The position numbers were made by a program, and so were the translations under genes. Of a stretch of 64,000 nucleotides of DNA, positions 1-8,667 are shown piece after piece; within the stretch, counting starts at the first letter, position 1; each line of letters begins with the position of its first letter. The notes under the pieces are model-generated. The model had not been told where the DNA came from, made no database searches, and was given only the letters and a program-made list of their open reading frames with translations. The stretch lies in the NCBI RefSeq assembly GCF_016908015.1, contig NZ_JAFBDB010000002.1, positions 620,001-684,000 on the forward strand, given 5' to 3'. Origin of the DNA: Clostridium pascui (GTDB lineage: Bacteria > Bacillota > Clostridia > Clostridiales > Clostridiaceae).

Positions 1-1
1 A

Positions 2-70
2 CTTACCGGGGGTGACCCACTGATTCAAGTGCTTATACCACTAGATGGATCTTCCTACATTGGAAGATAA
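2..70 (+). CDS. C-terminal fragment of an unidentified protein
   Basis: Only frame 2 stays open from the window edge. It encodes about 22 residues ending in IPLDGSSYIGR and a TAA at 68-70. The gene begins upstream of the window, and the fragment is too short to assign to a family. A long hairpin 34 bases after the stop (104-176) fits the end of a transcription unit and supports reading this as a real gene end. It could also be chance, since 22 open codons are not significant alone. Confidence 0.35.
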   Translation, partial: LTGGDPLIQVLIPLDGSSYIGR

Positions 71-103
71 CTGATAATTTAGTATCTAAATGGGCTAGTA
101 AGG

Positions 104-176
104 TTGCGAAGTAATTTATTTATAGTTAATAGGTAAAGAATTCACTATTAACTATAAATTAAAAGTTGCTTCGTAA
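104..176. repeat. Long imperfect hairpin (GCGAAG-ended), likely terminator
   Basis: The outer arms ttgcgaagtaa (104-114) and ttgcttcgtaa (166-176) pair over 11 bp with two G-T pairs. An inner pair, tatagttaatag with ctattaactata, continues the stem, and a short T run follows. The same GCGAAG-type end recurs in the hairpins at 15155-15247 and 18162-18280. It probably terminates the truncated upstream gene. Confidence 0.6.
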
Positions 177-347
177 TTTTTATTTTTATATTAATATTAA
201 TTACTTTTATTAATATTGATAAAATGCTTCATTTTTTAAAAATGAAAAGTTAAGTATAGAACTAAAGATTAAGTATAAACAATAAAATTTAGAGAAAAAT
301 AAATTAGTAGTTTTTCATAAATATATAAGAATCGAGGGAGTGAGATT

Positions 348-782
348 ATGCTAGGGCCAAGGGAAAAACTTCCATTGTTTGTTTATGGGAGTTTATCAGA
401 AGGATTTTATAATCACGATATATATTTAAAGGGAAAGGTTTTAACAAAACATGAAGCTAAAACAAAAGGAAAGTTATTTCATTTGGAGAATAAAGGATAT
501 CCAGCAATGATTGATGGTGATGAATGGGTTTATGGAGAATTAATTACTATAGAAGATTATGAAAAAACAGTAGAAGAAATGGATGAAATGGAACATTATT
601 ATGGAAAGGATAATAATCAAAATGAGTATAATCGTGTTATATTAGAAGTAGAACTTATAGGTACAAGCGGAAAAGTTAAAGCATATACTTATAAGTATAA
701 TGAAGAAAGTGAACATGAACTTAAAAATAGACATGAAGAAGTATCGCATGGAGATTGGAGAAAGTTTATGAAAGACGAATGA
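348..782 (+). CDS. Gamma-glutamylcyclotransferase-like (AIG2/GGCT fold) protein
   Basis: This 144-residue protein carries the VYGSL motif (residues 12-16), which forms the nucleotide-like/gamma-glutamyl binding loop of the GGCT/AIG2/YtfP fold. Acidic residues follow in the MDEMEHY segment, where the family's catalytic Glu is expected. Members cleave gamma-glutamyl groups with release of 5-oxoproline, or act on gamma-glutamylamines; the real substrate here is unknown. The ATG follows a good GGGAGTG ribosome binding site. The protein is cytosolic, with no signal peptide or membrane segment. It is a single-gene unit closed by a terminator at 808-834. The family call is secure and the reaction is inferred. 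Confidence 0.8.
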   Translation: MLGPREKLPLFVYGSLSEGFYNHDIYLKGKVLTKHEAKTKGKLFHLENKGYPAMIDGDEWVYGELITIEDYEKTVEEMDEMEHYYGKDNNQNEYNRVILEVELIGTSGKVKAYTYKYNEESEHELKNRHEEVSHGDWRKFMKDE

Positions 783-807
783 AGATAAGAAGAAAACATA
801 ATTGAGA

Positions 808-834
808 GGATAAATTTTTAGATTTATCCTTTTT
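808..834 (+). terminator. Rho-independent terminator
   Basis: ggataaat (808-815) and atttatcc (822-829) form an 8-bp stem followed by a T run, 26 bases after the stop of the GGCT-like gene. Confidence 0.75.
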
Positions 835-1194
835 AGCATTTGTAACATAAATTGGGTTTTTTAAGATTTTAAAAAGATTAAGCTATAGGTACTTGTTAAA
901 ATCAATTAAATTGTTATATTATCTGATTTTAATTTTTGTATGATAATTATCTTCGGTACAGTCAAAATACAAAAGAATAGAACTAGAAAGGGGTCTAGTC
1001 TATCCTTTATACATTATAGGGGGCGGGGACAATTTATTTTATATCTTAATTATATCCATGCTTTTAAATCTTAAACATAATTTATAAAAATATCAATGAG
1101 AAAATTTACATCGCTGAATAGGTAAGAATTAAATCTGAACTGTAGGTAAAACTATAAAAAAATATCTTTTTTACAAATAAAATTTAACCATAGA
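835..1194. other. AT-rich intergenic stretch with one hairpin
   Basis: About 360 bases without a convincing gene. One imperfect inverted repeat, atagaactaga / tctagtctat, surrounds an aaagggg loop near 978-1003. A short G-rich run (gggggcgggg, about 1019-1028) follows, unusual in this AT-rich sequence. No known riboswitch was recognised. It may be the leader of the small ORF at 1209. Confidence 0.35.
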
Positions 1195-1208
1195 AAGGAG
1201 TAATTAAA

Positions 1209-1349
1209 ATGGTTAACAAACGCAGTTTTACTCAAAAGCAAATGGCATCACTTGGAATTAGAAAAAATGAAAGGGGAGATTACGAATATATAAATTCTGA
1301 AGATAAGAATAAGTCAAAATATAAAGAAATAAGGAAAGAAAATAAATAA
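1209..1349 (+). CDS. Small hypothetical protein (46 aa)
   Basis: A short ORF begins with ATG 8 bases after a strong AAAGGAG ribosome binding site, which is the main reason to believe it. The product is 46 residues, highly charged (mostly Lys, Glu, Asn, Arg), with no signal peptide, membrane segment or cysteine. It starts MVNKRSFTQKQ and ends in a Lys-rich tail. I do not recognise a family. It sits 57 bases ahead of the pyridoxamine-oxidase-like gene and could be co-transcribed with it. Clostridial spore-core or nucleic-acid-binding small proteins look similar in composition, but nothing specific supports that here. Confidence 0.55.
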   Translation: MVNKRSFTQKQMASLGIRKNERGDYEYINSEDKNKSKYKEIRKENK

Positions 1350-1406
1350 GAAATATAAGCAGCAAGAAAATATTATAAAATTGAATAATTAAGGAGGGCT
1401 ATAAAT

Positions 1407-1778
1407 ATGATTCCACAGAAAATGAAAGAAGTATTAAAATATGAAGGGGTAGTTGCTATTGCAACACAAGGAGAAGGTAAGGCGCATTTAGTAAATAATT
1501 GGAATAGTTACATACAAGTTATTGATGATAAAAAGGTATTATTTCCTGTTGGTTTTATGAATGAAACTGAAGCTAATATAGAGAAAAATAATAAAGTTGA
1601 AGTTACAATAGGAAGCAGGGAAGTTCAAGGATTTCAAGGCCAAGGCACAGGGTTTTTAATTAATGGAACCATGTGCTTTATAAAGGAAGGTAAAGAATTT
1701 GATTTAATTAAACAAAAGTATCCATGGGCAAGGGCAGCAGGAGAAATAAAAATTAATTCTATAAAACAAACTTTATAA
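1407..1778 (+). CDS. Pyridoxamine 5'-phosphate oxidase family (flavin split-barrel) protein
   Basis: A 123-residue protein of the FMN-binding split beta-barrel family. The N-terminal helix MIPQKMKEVLKYEGVVAIAT, the HLVNNWNSY segment and the central barrel strands around FLINGTMCFI are typical of the short clostridial members. These usually bind FMN as dimers and act as flavin reductases or have no defined substrate; calling it a true PNP oxidase would go too far. The ATG follows an AAGGAGGG site. A bidirectional terminator shared with the convergent tRNA-Leu follows at 1848-1883. It is cytosolic. Confidence 0.8.
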   Translation: MIPQKMKEVLKYEGVVAIATQGEGKAHLVNNWNSYIQVIDDKKVLFPVGFMNETEANIEKNNKVEVTIGSREVQGFQGQGTGFLINGTMCFIKEGKEFDLIKQKYPWARAAGEIKINSIKQTL

Positions 1779-1847
1779 CATCGTAAATCAGTAGTGTAAT
1801 GAAAGATATGGTTATTAATAATGAGGAAGGTATTGTTTATATAGAAT

Positions 1848-1883
1848 AAAAAGCACTTTAGATTAAATCTAAAGTGCTTTTTA
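1848..1883. terminator. Bidirectional terminator
   Basis: aaagcactttaga and tctaaagtgcttt pair over about 13 bp with a 4-base loop. An A run precedes and a T run follows, so it can stop both the forward gene ending at 1778 and the reverse tRNA ending at 1884. Confidence 0.85.
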
Positions 1884-1971
1884 TGGTGCCGAAGGCGGGA
1901 ATCGAACCCGCACGGTATTGCTACCTCCGGATTTTGAGTCCGGCGCGTCTGCCAGTTCCACCACTTCGGCA
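1884..1971 (-). tRNA. tRNA-Leu (anticodon CAA)
   Basis: Read on the reverse strand, it has an acceptor stem TGCCGAAG/CTTCGGCA, an encoded CCA end (1884-1886), a GGTTCGATTCC T-arm, a long variable arm of class II type, and an anticodon stem CCGGA/TCCGG around loop CTCAAAA. The anticodon is CAA, reading UUG leucine codons. Its promoter lies just upstream on the same strand (1984-2012). Confidence 0.95.
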
Positions 1972-1983
1972 TATCGTATATCA

Positions 1984-2012
1984 ATAATACCATATATAGG
2001 GTTATAAGTCAA
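1984..2012 (-). promoter_or_regulatory. Sigma-A type promoter of tRNA-Leu(CAA)
   Basis: On the reverse strand TTGACT (2007-2012) and TATTAT (1984-1989) are separated by exactly 17 bases, placing the start a few bases before the tRNA 5' end. Confidence 0.85.
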
Positions 2013-2107
2013 GAATATTTAATGATAAGTTTATACAAAGGTTTATTTATATAATTAGGCAAATATTTTTAGCTTTAGTTATTTAATATATAAACAATCA
2101 TATTCAT

Positions 2108-2281
2108 TAAATAGAAAGAAATGATATTTATCGTAAAAAGGAAATTGATAATGAGGTATGGAATATATTTAATATTAAAGATTATGTTGAGGTTAGATTA
2201 ATACATTAAGGTGAAAAAATTGCCTAAGAAGACTTTAAAGCTATAGAAGATTATACTATAGGAGGAGTATGTTATGAGTAG
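2108..2281 (+). pseudogene. Possible decayed C-terminal coding remnant
   Basis: One frame reads a protein-like sequence from about 2111 to TAG at 2279-2281, interrupted by two in-frame TAA codons (2207-2209 and 2222-2224). Around the stops it reads DNEVWNIFNIKDYVEVRLIH, GEKIA and EDFKAIEDYTIGGVCYE, with no frameshift. Its end overlaps the first codons of glsA. The composition looks like a soluble protein end rather than random AT-rich sequence, but I do not recognise the family and chance cannot be excluded. The rest of 2013-2273 shows nothing else. Confidence 0.35.
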
Positions 2282-3191
2282 ATTGCTAAAAACTATAATT
2301 GAAAACAATAAAAATTATACTAAAGACGGGGAAGTAGCATCTTATATACCAGAGCTTGCTAAAGCAAACAGGGATGCTTTAGGGATATATATATGTAATA
2401 TTGATGGAGAAGAGGAATTTGCAGGAGATTTTGAAACAAAATTTACTATGCAAAGTATTTCAAAGATAATATCTCTTATGGTTGCTATTTTGGACAATGG
2501 TGCTGATTATGTTTTTTCAAAGGTAGGAGTAGATTCTACTTCAGATGCATTTAATTCGATAGTAAATTTAGAAATAAAAAACTCACATAAACCATTAAAT
2601 CCAATGATAAATGCAGGAGCTATTGATACTGTAGGGTTAATAGAAGGGAAAAATTCAGATGAAGTTTTTAATAAAATATTGAAGTTTACAAGAATGATAA
2701 CTAATAATGCTGATATTACAATAAATGAGGAGGTTTATAAATCAGAAAAAATAACTGGTAATAGAAATAGATCTCTTGCATATTTTATGAAAAGTACAGG
2801 AGTTATAACAAAAGATGTAGAGGAAATTCTAGATGTATATTTTAAACAATGTTCAATGGAAGTGACTTGCAGGGATATTGCTAGGATAGGAGCAATGCTT
2901 GGAAATGATGGGGTAATGCCATGGAATGGTAAAAGAGCTATTCCAAGACATGTTGCTAAAATAATAAAAACAATTATGGTAACCTGTGGTATGTATGATG
3001 GTTCTGGAGATTTTGCAGTTAATGTAGGGGTGCCAGCAAAGTCAGGAGTAGGTGGCGGAATACTTGCTGCTGTTCCAGGAAGAATGGGAATAGGGGTTAT
3101 AGGGCCTTCATTGGATATTAAGGGGAACAGTATAGCGGGAATAAAGGTTTTAGAAGATTTATCGAGGGAACTTGATTTAAGTATATTTTAA
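2274..3191 (+). CDS. glsA: Glutaminase A
   Basis: A 305-residue cytosolic glutaminase hydrolysing L-glutamine to glutamate and ammonia (EC 3.5.1.2). The family has a serine-beta-lactamase-like fold. The nucleophile motif QSISK is at residues 60-64 (Ser61 and Lys64), followed by the NPMINAGAI segment and the glycine-rich VPAKSGVGGGI segment near the C-terminus, all typical. Length matches the usual 305-310. The ATG follows a GGAGGAG site. It is monocistronic, with a terminator directly after the stop (3194-3217). The start overlaps the end of a probable decayed reading frame. Confidence 0.93.
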   Translation: MSRLLKTIIENNKNYTKDGEVASYIPELAKANRDALGIYICNIDGEEEFAGDFETKFTMQSISKIISLMVAILDNGADYVFSKVGVDSTSDAFNSIVNLEIKNSHKPLNPMINAGAIDTVGLIEGKNSDEVFNKILKFTRMITNNADITINEEVYKSEKITGNRNRSLAYFMKSTGVITKDVEEILDVYFKQCSMEVTCRDIARIGAMLGNDGVMPWNGKRAIPRHVAKIIKTIMVTCGMYDGSGDFAVNVGVPAKSGVGGGILAAVPGRMGIGVIGPSLDIKGNSIAGIKVLEDLSRELDLSIF

Positions 3192-3193
3192 GA

Positions 3194-3217
3194 AATTGCC
3201 TAAGGGCAATTTTTTTG
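3194..3217 (+). terminator. Rho-independent terminator of glsA
   Basis: aaattgcc and ggcaattt form the stem around a 4-base loop, followed by seven T. Confidence 0.85.
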
Positions 3218-3287
3218 TGGGTGATTTTTTGGCTAAAAATGTGTAAACTATATATAGTTACCAAAGTAAATTTTAGGAGAGATAATT

Positions 3288-4433
3288 ATGTTGAGATTTT
3301 TAGATGCTGGGGAATCCCACGGAAAGATGATTTTAGCTATAATAGATGGAATTCCATCCAATTTTGATGTTGATATAGATTTTATAAATAGTGAACTTAA
3401 AAGAAGACAGTACGGATATGGACGTGGAGAAAGAATGAACTTTGAGGATGATAAAATAGAAATTATCACAGGGCTTAGAGGGGATAAAACTACGGGAAAT
3501 CCAATAACTTTAGCCGTATATAATAAAGACTATGAAAATTGGAAACATATATTAGAGGTTAAAGCGGGGCCTGAGGATAGAATAACTGTGCCAAGGCCTG
3601 GGCATGGAGATATGGTTGGGTATTTTAAATATGGCACAGGAGATATAAGAGATGTTATTGAAAGAACCTCAGCTAGAGAAACCACTATAAGAACTGCTGT
3701 TGGAGCAATGTGTAAACTTATATTAAAGAGTATTGGAATAGAAGTTAGAAGTGTTGTACATAGCATAGGAAACTTCCATGAAGAAGAAATTGATTTGTTT
3801 GACGATAATATATATGAGAAAATAGAAAAAAGCCCAGTTAGATGTTACAATGAAGAAATGTCAAAAAACTTTATGAAAAAGATAGACATATGTAAAGAGC
3901 AGGGAGAAACTATAGGAGGAAGTGTGAAGATTTCTGTAAAAGGAGTACCTCTAGGGATTGGAAGTTATACTCAATGGGACAGAAAACTAGATGCTATATT
4001 AAGCTATGCGATTATGTCTCTCCAAGGGGTAAAGGCAATAGAATTTGGAAATGGACTAGATTTAAGCCGTAGAGGAAGTAATTTTAATGATGAAATATAT
4101 TATGATGGCAATAATATAAAAAGATATTCAAATAATTCAGGAGGAATAGAAGCAGGAGTTTCCAATGGAGAAAATATAGAAGCTAAGGTATTTATAAAAC
4201 CTATTCCTTCTGTAAAAAAGGATTTAAGAACCATAGACCTTAGAAAAAGAAAAAATACTGAAACTAGATATGAGAGATCGGATGTGTGCGCAGTAGTACC
4301 GGCTTCAATAGTTCTTGAAAATATAGTAGCCTTTGAAATTTTAAAGGAAATTTTAAATAAATTTCCGGCAGATGAATTTTATGAGCTTAAAAGAAGTATA
4401 AATTTTTATAGAGAAACCGTATATTTAAGGTAG
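3288..4433 (+). CDS. aroC: Chorismate synthase
   Basis: A 381-residue enzyme converting 5-enolpyruvylshikimate 3-phosphate to chorismate, the last common step to aromatic amino acids and folate. Family marks are visible in order: ESHG (9-12) with the catalytic His11, the RRQYGYGRG segment (39-47), RPGHGD (103-108), and the FMN/substrate motif RTSARET (126-132). The ending RSDVCAVVPASIVLEN is also typical. The ATG follows a TAGGAGAG site. No other shikimate-pathway gene lies in the window, so the gene stands apart from any aro operon. Length is within the family range and the frame is intact. Confidence 0.95.
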   Translation: MLRFLDAGESHGKMILAIIDGIPSNFDVDIDFINSELKRRQYGYGRGERMNFEDDKIEIITGLRGDKTTGNPITLAVYNKDYENWKHILEVKAGPEDRITVPRPGHGDMVGYFKYGTGDIRDVIERTSARETTIRTAVGAMCKLILKSIGIEVRSVVHSIGNFHEEEIDLFDDNIYEKIEKSPVRCYNEEMSKNFMKKIDICKEQGETIGGSVKISVKGVPLGIGSYTQWDRKLDAILSYAIMSLQGVKAIEFGNGLDLSRRGSNFNDEIYYDGNNIKRYSNNSGGIEAGVSNGENIEAKVFIKPIPSVKKDLRTIDLRKRKNTETRYERSDVCAVVPASIVLENIVAFEILKEILNKFPADEFYELKRSINFYRETVYLR

Positions 4434-4513
4434 ATAGCTAATAATTACAATCACAAATGTTATTAAGATATTGGATAGAGATTAGTGATTTAAAAATAAG
4501 GGAGATGAACTAA

Positions 4514-7147
4514 TTGAACAAAGAAAAACTGATAATTTTAGATGGAAATAGTCTTATGAATAGAGCTTTTTATGCATTACCACTGCTTACGAATAGAGAA
4601 GGCATTCATACAAATGCTGTGTATGGATTTACAAATATGCTTTTAAAAATGAAAGAGGAAATAGAGCCAAATTACATAGTATGTACCTTTGATAAAGCTG
4701 CTCCTACCTTTAGACATAATGAATATAAAGAGTATAAAGCAGGAAGAAAAAAGATGCCATCAGAGCTTGCAGAGCAATTTCCTATAGTGAAAGAACTTTT
4801 AAGTAAATTTGATATAAATATATTTGAAATAGAAGGATTTGAAGCGGATGATTTAATAGGAACGTTATCTTGTAAGGCGGAAGAACAAGGGATTGAGGTT
4901 TATATTGTTACAGGAGATAGGGATGCACTTCAGTTAGCAAGTGATAACATAAAAGTGGTTTTGACTAAAAAAGGAATTACAGAAAAAGAGATATATGATG
5001 CAAATAGAATGGTTGAGGAATATGGTGTTACCCCTAAGCAATTTATAGATGTAAAAGGGCTTATGGGAGACGCCTCTGATAATATCCCTGGAGTTCCTGG
5101 TGTTGGAGAAAAAACTGCTTATAAGCTTATTAAGGAATATGGCAGCATAGAAAGTGTACTAAATAATATTGAAAATATAAGTGGGAAAAAGATTAAGGAA
5201 TCTCTTATAGAAAATAGTGAGCAGGCTATATTTAGTAAAAAACTTGCTACAATAATGTGTAATGTTCCAATTGAAATAGATTTAGATTCTATAAAATCCA
5301 ATGAAAATTATGATGCAGAAGCTATAAGAAAGATGTTCTTGGATTTGGAGTTTAAATCATTGCTAGATAAAATATATTATGAACAAAAGGAAGAAAATAA
5401 AATACTTGAGGAAGAAACAATTGAATTTAACGTAATACATAATAATGATCAATTAAAAAATCTTATAAACAATATAAACGATAATAAGGAAAAAGAAATA
5501 TTATTTTTATTATTTAATACAGAAAATGAAAGTACTTATTCCTTAGTAAACATAAAAGATATATACATAAATTTTTTAGGTAAAAACTATGCTATAAATA
5601 TAGAAAGTTTACAGGATAAAGAAGAGTTTTTAAAAGATTTTAAATATATTTTAGAATCAGGGGATATTAAAAAAGTATCTTATGATGTAAAGGCTCCTTA
5701 TGTGGTTTTAAATAAATGGGGAGTAGATTTTAAAAATGTAATATTTGATATTAAGATAGCAGCCTATTTAATCGAGCCTTCAAGAAGTGACTATAATTTA
5801 AATATTTTAATTCCTCACTACTTAAAGCGTGAAATAAGAGCAGAGGGAGAAGAAAAATTCATAAGACAAGTTTCAGCTTTAAAGGATTTATACGAAGAAA
5901 TAAGAGACGAAATAAAGTCACTAGATATGGATATGCTTTATTATGAAGTAGAGTTACCGCTAGTTAAAGTACTCTCTTTTATGGAACAAGAAGGATTTAA
6001 AGTTGACAGAGAAATGCTTCAACAAATAGGAGAAAAATTTCAGATAGAAATAGATAAAATGCAAAAGGAAATTTATGCTCTGGCTGATGAAGAATTTAAT
6101 ATAAATTCACCAAAGCAGCTTGGAAAAATACTATTTGAAAAACTTGATTTACCTGTAATAAAGAAAACAAAAACGGGCTATTCTACTAATGCAGAAGTTT
6201 TAGAAGCACTTAACGACAAACACCCTGTTATAGAAAAAATAACATATTATAGACAGCTTACAAAGCTTTATTCAACTTATGTGGAAGGACTTAAAAATGT
6301 GATTGATACCGATGAGAAAATACATTCAACATTTAATCAAACAGTAACTACTACAGGAAGGCTTTCAAGTACAGAACCAAACCTTCAAAATATACCTATT
6401 AAATATGAAATGGGTAAGGAGATAAGAAAGGTATTTGTAGCAGAAGATAAGAGTTCACTATTGTTATCTGCGGATTACTCTCAAATAGAACTAAGAGTAC
6501 TTGCTCATATTTCAGAAGATGAAAATTTAATTGATGCTTTTAAACATCATGATGATATCCACACAAAAACTGCTTCAGAAGTATTTAACGTACCATTAGA
6601 TGAAGTAACATCTACCATGAGGAGTAATGCTAAAGCTGTAAACTTTGGAATAGTATATGGTATAGGAGACTTTAGTTTAGCCCAGGATTTAAAAATTTCT
6701 AGAAAAGAAGCAAAAGCATATATAGATGCTTATTTTGATAGATATCCTAAGGTAAAAGAGTATATGGATAAAACTATACAGCAGGCTCATAGGGAAATGT
6801 ATGTAACAACTATATTAAATAGAAGAAGACATATTCCTGAAATAGCAGACTCTAAAAAAATGATAAAGGCACTAGGAGAAAGGCTAGCGATGAATACTCC
6901 TATACAGGGAAGTGCTGCAGATATTATAAAAATGGCTATGGTTAAGGTATATAATAGCCTTAAAGAAAATAAATTAAAGAGTAAGCTGATTTTACAGGTA
7001 CACGATGAACTTATATTAAATGTAGAAAAAAGTGAATTAGAACAGGTAAGGGAAATTGTAAAAAATTCCATGGAAAATGTAATGCCTCTTAATGTGCCAT
7101 TAGAAGTAGATATTCATGAAGGAGAAAGCTGGTATGATGCAAAGTAG
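4514..7147 (+). CDS. polA: DNA polymerase I
   Basis: An 877-residue family A polymerase used in Okazaki-fragment maturation and repair. Residues 1 to about 290 form the 5'-3' exonuclease (flap) domain with DGNSLMNRAF, GFEADDLIG and GLMGDASDNIPGVPG. The middle domain has the 3'-5' exonuclease fold but lacks the acidic metal ligands: the expected DxE reads FNTENES. Proofreading is therefore probably lost, as in many Firmicutes. The polymerase domain keeps motif A (DYSQIELR from Asp654) and motif C (HDE 830-832). Translation starts at TTG 4514 behind GGGAGATG. It is followed closely by coaE, probably one unit. Confidence 0.96.
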   Translation: MNKEKLIILDGNSLMNRAFYALPLLTNREGIHTNAVYGFTNMLLKMKEEIEPNYIVCTFDKAAPTFRHNEYKEYKAGRKKMPSELAEQFPIVKELLSKFDINIFEIEGFEADDLIGTLSCKAEEQGIEVYIVTGDRDALQLASDNIKVVLTKKGITEKEIYDANRMVEEYGVTPKQFIDVKGLMGDASDNIPGVPGVGEKTAYKLIKEYGSIESVLNNIENISGKKIKESLIENSEQAIFSKKLATIMCNVPIEIDLDSIKSNENYDAEAIRKMFLDLEFKSLLDKIYYEQKEENKILEEETIEFNVIHNNDQLKNLINNINDNKEKEILFLLFNTENESTYSLVNIKDIYINFLGKNYAINIESLQDKEEFLKDFKYILESGDIKKVSYDVKAPYVVLNKWGVDFKNVIFDIKIAAYLIEPSRSDYNLNILIPHYLKREIRAEGEEKFIRQVSALKDLYEEIRDEIKSLDMDMLYYEVELPLVKVLSFMEQEGFKVDREMLQQIGEKFQIEIDKMQKEIYALADEEFNINSPKQLGKILFEKLDLPVIKKTKTGYSTNAEVLEALNDKHPVIEKITYYRQLTKLYSTYVEGLKNVIDTDEKIHSTFNQTVTTTGRLSSTEPNLQNIPIKYEMGKEIRKVFVAEDKSSLLLSADYSQIELRVLAHISEDENLIDAFKHHDDIHTKTASEVFNVPLDEVTSTMRSNAKAVNFGIVYGIGDFSLAQDLKISRKEAKAYIDAYFDRYPKVKEYMDKTIQQAHREMYVTTILNRRRHIPEIADSKKMIKALGERLAMNTPIQGSAADIIKMAMVKVYNSLKENKLKSKLILQVHDELILNVEKSELEQVREIVKNSMENVMPLNVPLEVDIHEGESWYDAK

Positions 7148-7232
7148 AGAACTGAATGAAGATGGGAAGAATATCAGATTATATAGTTTTTACCAGTTGA
7201 AAACAGAGTGCTTAAGAAGGTATAATGGCAAT

Positions 7233-7832
7233 ATGCTAAGAATTGGGTTAACTGGAGGGATTGGTAGTGGAAAAACTACCATATCTTCCTTATTAAAAGA
7301 AAAGGGTATACCTATAGTTGATGCAGATATTATAGCACGAGAGGTTTTAAAGGAATATCCCATAATTATTCAAACTATTAAAGAAAAATTTGGATCGGAA
7401 TTTATAGATAAAAATGGAGAACTAATTAGAAGAAAATTTGGGAACTTTATATTTAAAAACCCACTAAAAAGGTTAGAGTACGAAAAAATTATAATTCCAT
7501 ATATAAAAAAAGAAATATTTGATCAAATGAATCAATATGAAAAGCTGGGAGAGATGGCATGTGTAGTAGATGCACCAACTCTTATAGAGCAGGGACTTAA
7601 TGAATGTATGGATTTTAATATATTAGTTTGGGTAGATAGGGAGACTCAAATTGAAAGAGTTAAGGAAAGAGATAAATTAAAATATGAAGAAATTTTGGAC
7701 AGAATTAACTCGCAAATGTCATTAAACGAAAAAAGAAAAATGGTAGATTTTATTATAGATAATACCTTTACTATAGAAGAAACTAAAAAACAAGTTGAAA
7801 AGCTTGTTAGAGTGATAAAATCGGGGGTGTAA
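7233..7832 (+). CDS. coaE: Dephospho-CoA kinase
   Basis: A P-loop kinase of 199 residues catalysing ATP-dependent phosphorylation of dephospho-CoA, the last step of coenzyme A synthesis. The Walker A loop GGIGSGKT is at residues 8-15; DADIIAREV and the lid region follow. I place the start at ATG 7233 (MLRIGLTGG), where family members begin. The frame stays open back to 7116, inside polA, but that extension is not family-like. The ribosome binding site AAGAAGG is a little far (12 bases). It lies 85 bases after polA and 5 before the transglycosylase gene, so the three probably form one operon. Confidence 0.92.
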   Translation: MLRIGLTGGIGSGKTTISSLLKEKGIPIVDADIIAREVLKEYPIIIQTIKEKFGSEFIDKNGELIRRKFGNFIFKNPLKRLEYEKIIIPYIKKEIFDQMNQYEKLGEMACVVDAPTLIEQGLNECMDFNILVWVDRETQIERVKERDKLKYEEILDRINSQMSLNEKRKMVDFIIDNTFTIEETKKQVEKLVRVIKSGV

Positions 7833-7837
7833 GTTTT

Positions 7838-8380
7838 TTGAAAAAAGTCATAAAAATCATCTTAGTAATAGTTGTAGCATTTTATTTGTTTAAAGTTCCA
7901 TCTATAGTGAGAAGATTTTATCCATTAAAGTACTCTGAAAGTATATATAAATATGCAGATAAATATAAAGTGGATCCATATCTAATAGCTGCAATTATAA
8001 GGACAGAAAGCAGTTTTAATCCAGGGGCTGTTTCTTCAAAGGGTGCACAAGGATTGATGCAAATCATGCCTGAAACCGGAGAGTGGATTTCCATGAAAAT
8101 GGATATAAAGGATCATAGCGAAGAAAAACTTTTTATACCAGATTATAATATAAATATGGGATGTTGGTATATAAGTGATCTTATTAAGCAGTTTGATAAT
8201 TTTGATTTAGCATTAGCTTCGTATAATGGGGGTAAGGGAAATGTACAAAAATGGCTAAAGGACACTAGATATTCAAAGGATGGAGAAACTTTAAGTTATA
8301 TTCCATTTAAAGAAACAGATAAGTACGTGAAAAAGGTTAAGGTAAGTTATAATATTTATAAGTTTTTATATGGAAGATAA
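7838..8380 (+). CDS. Membrane-anchored lytic transglycosylase (SLT domain)
   Basis: A 180-residue wall hydrolase with one N-terminal membrane segment (about residues 5-22) and an extracellular Slt70-type goose-lysozyme-like domain. The catalytic Glu is Glu57 in AIIRTESSFNPGA, followed by GAQGLMQIMPET and the ALASYNGG motif, all classical for family 1 lytic transglycosylases that cut MurNAc-GlcNAc bonds to 1,6-anhydro products. The start is TTG 7838 behind GGGGGTG, five bases after coaE. The coaE-SLT pairing is a familiar clostridial arrangement. The specific role in growth or sporulation cannot be told from sequence. Confidence 0.9.
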   Translation: MKKVIKIILVIVVAFYLFKVPSIVRRFYPLKYSESIYKYADKYKVDPYLIAAIIRTESSFNPGAVSSKGAQGLMQIMPETGEWISMKMDIKDHSEEKLFIPDYNINMGCWYISDLIKQFDNFDLALASYNGGKGNVQKWLKDTRYSKDGETLSYIPFKETDKYVKKVKVSYNIYKFLYGR

Positions 8381-8397
8381 AATTTAATCTATGCCAC

Positions 8398-8426
8398 TTG
8401 ACTGTTAACAGTGATGTTGATATAAT
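8398..8426 (+). promoter_or_regulatory. Sigma-A type promoter of tRNA-Leu
   Basis: TTGACT (8398-8403) and a perfect TATAAT (8421-8426) with 17-base spacing, about 25 bases before the tRNA. Confidence 0.88.
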
Positions 8427-8451
8427 GAAAATGCATAATTAATAATGATTT

Positions 8452-8536
8452 GCAGATGTGGTGGAACGGCAGACACGCTATCTTGAGGGGGTAGTGTCCA
8501 CAGGGCGTGCGGGTTCAAATCCCGCCATCTGCACCA
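8452..8536 (+). tRNA. tRNA-Leu (anticodon GAG)
   Basis: Acceptor gcagatg pairs with catctgc, CCA is encoded, the T-arm has GGTTCAAATCC, and a class II long variable arm is present. The anticodon stem ctatc/ggtag holds loop ttgaggg, giving anticodon GAG (CUC/CUU leucine codons). Promoter and terminator flank it, so it is a single-gene unit. Confidence 0.95.
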
Positions 8537-8548
8537 AATATGATTTAA

Positions 8549-8577
8549 GACTACCTACTAGATAGGTAGTTTTTTTG
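8549..8577 (+). terminator. Rho-independent terminator after tRNA-Leu
   Basis: ctaccta and taggtag form a 7-bp stem with a 5-base loop followed by seven T. Confidence 0.88.
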
Positions 8578-8667
8578 CATTTCCTATTTAAATTTGTTGT
8601 ACTCAGTAGTATAATAAATGAGGTGAGTTTATACTATTAATTTTATCGAAGAAGGGTTGCAAAATTT

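Noticed and set aside
978-1030. Riboswitch before the small ORF at 1209
   Set aside because: One imperfect hairpin and a G-rich run exist but no conserved core of a known riboswitch class could be matched.
1634-1993. 119-codon reverse frame covering tRNA-Leu
   Set aside because: It translates the tRNA and terminator; no protein-like sequence and no ribosome binding site.
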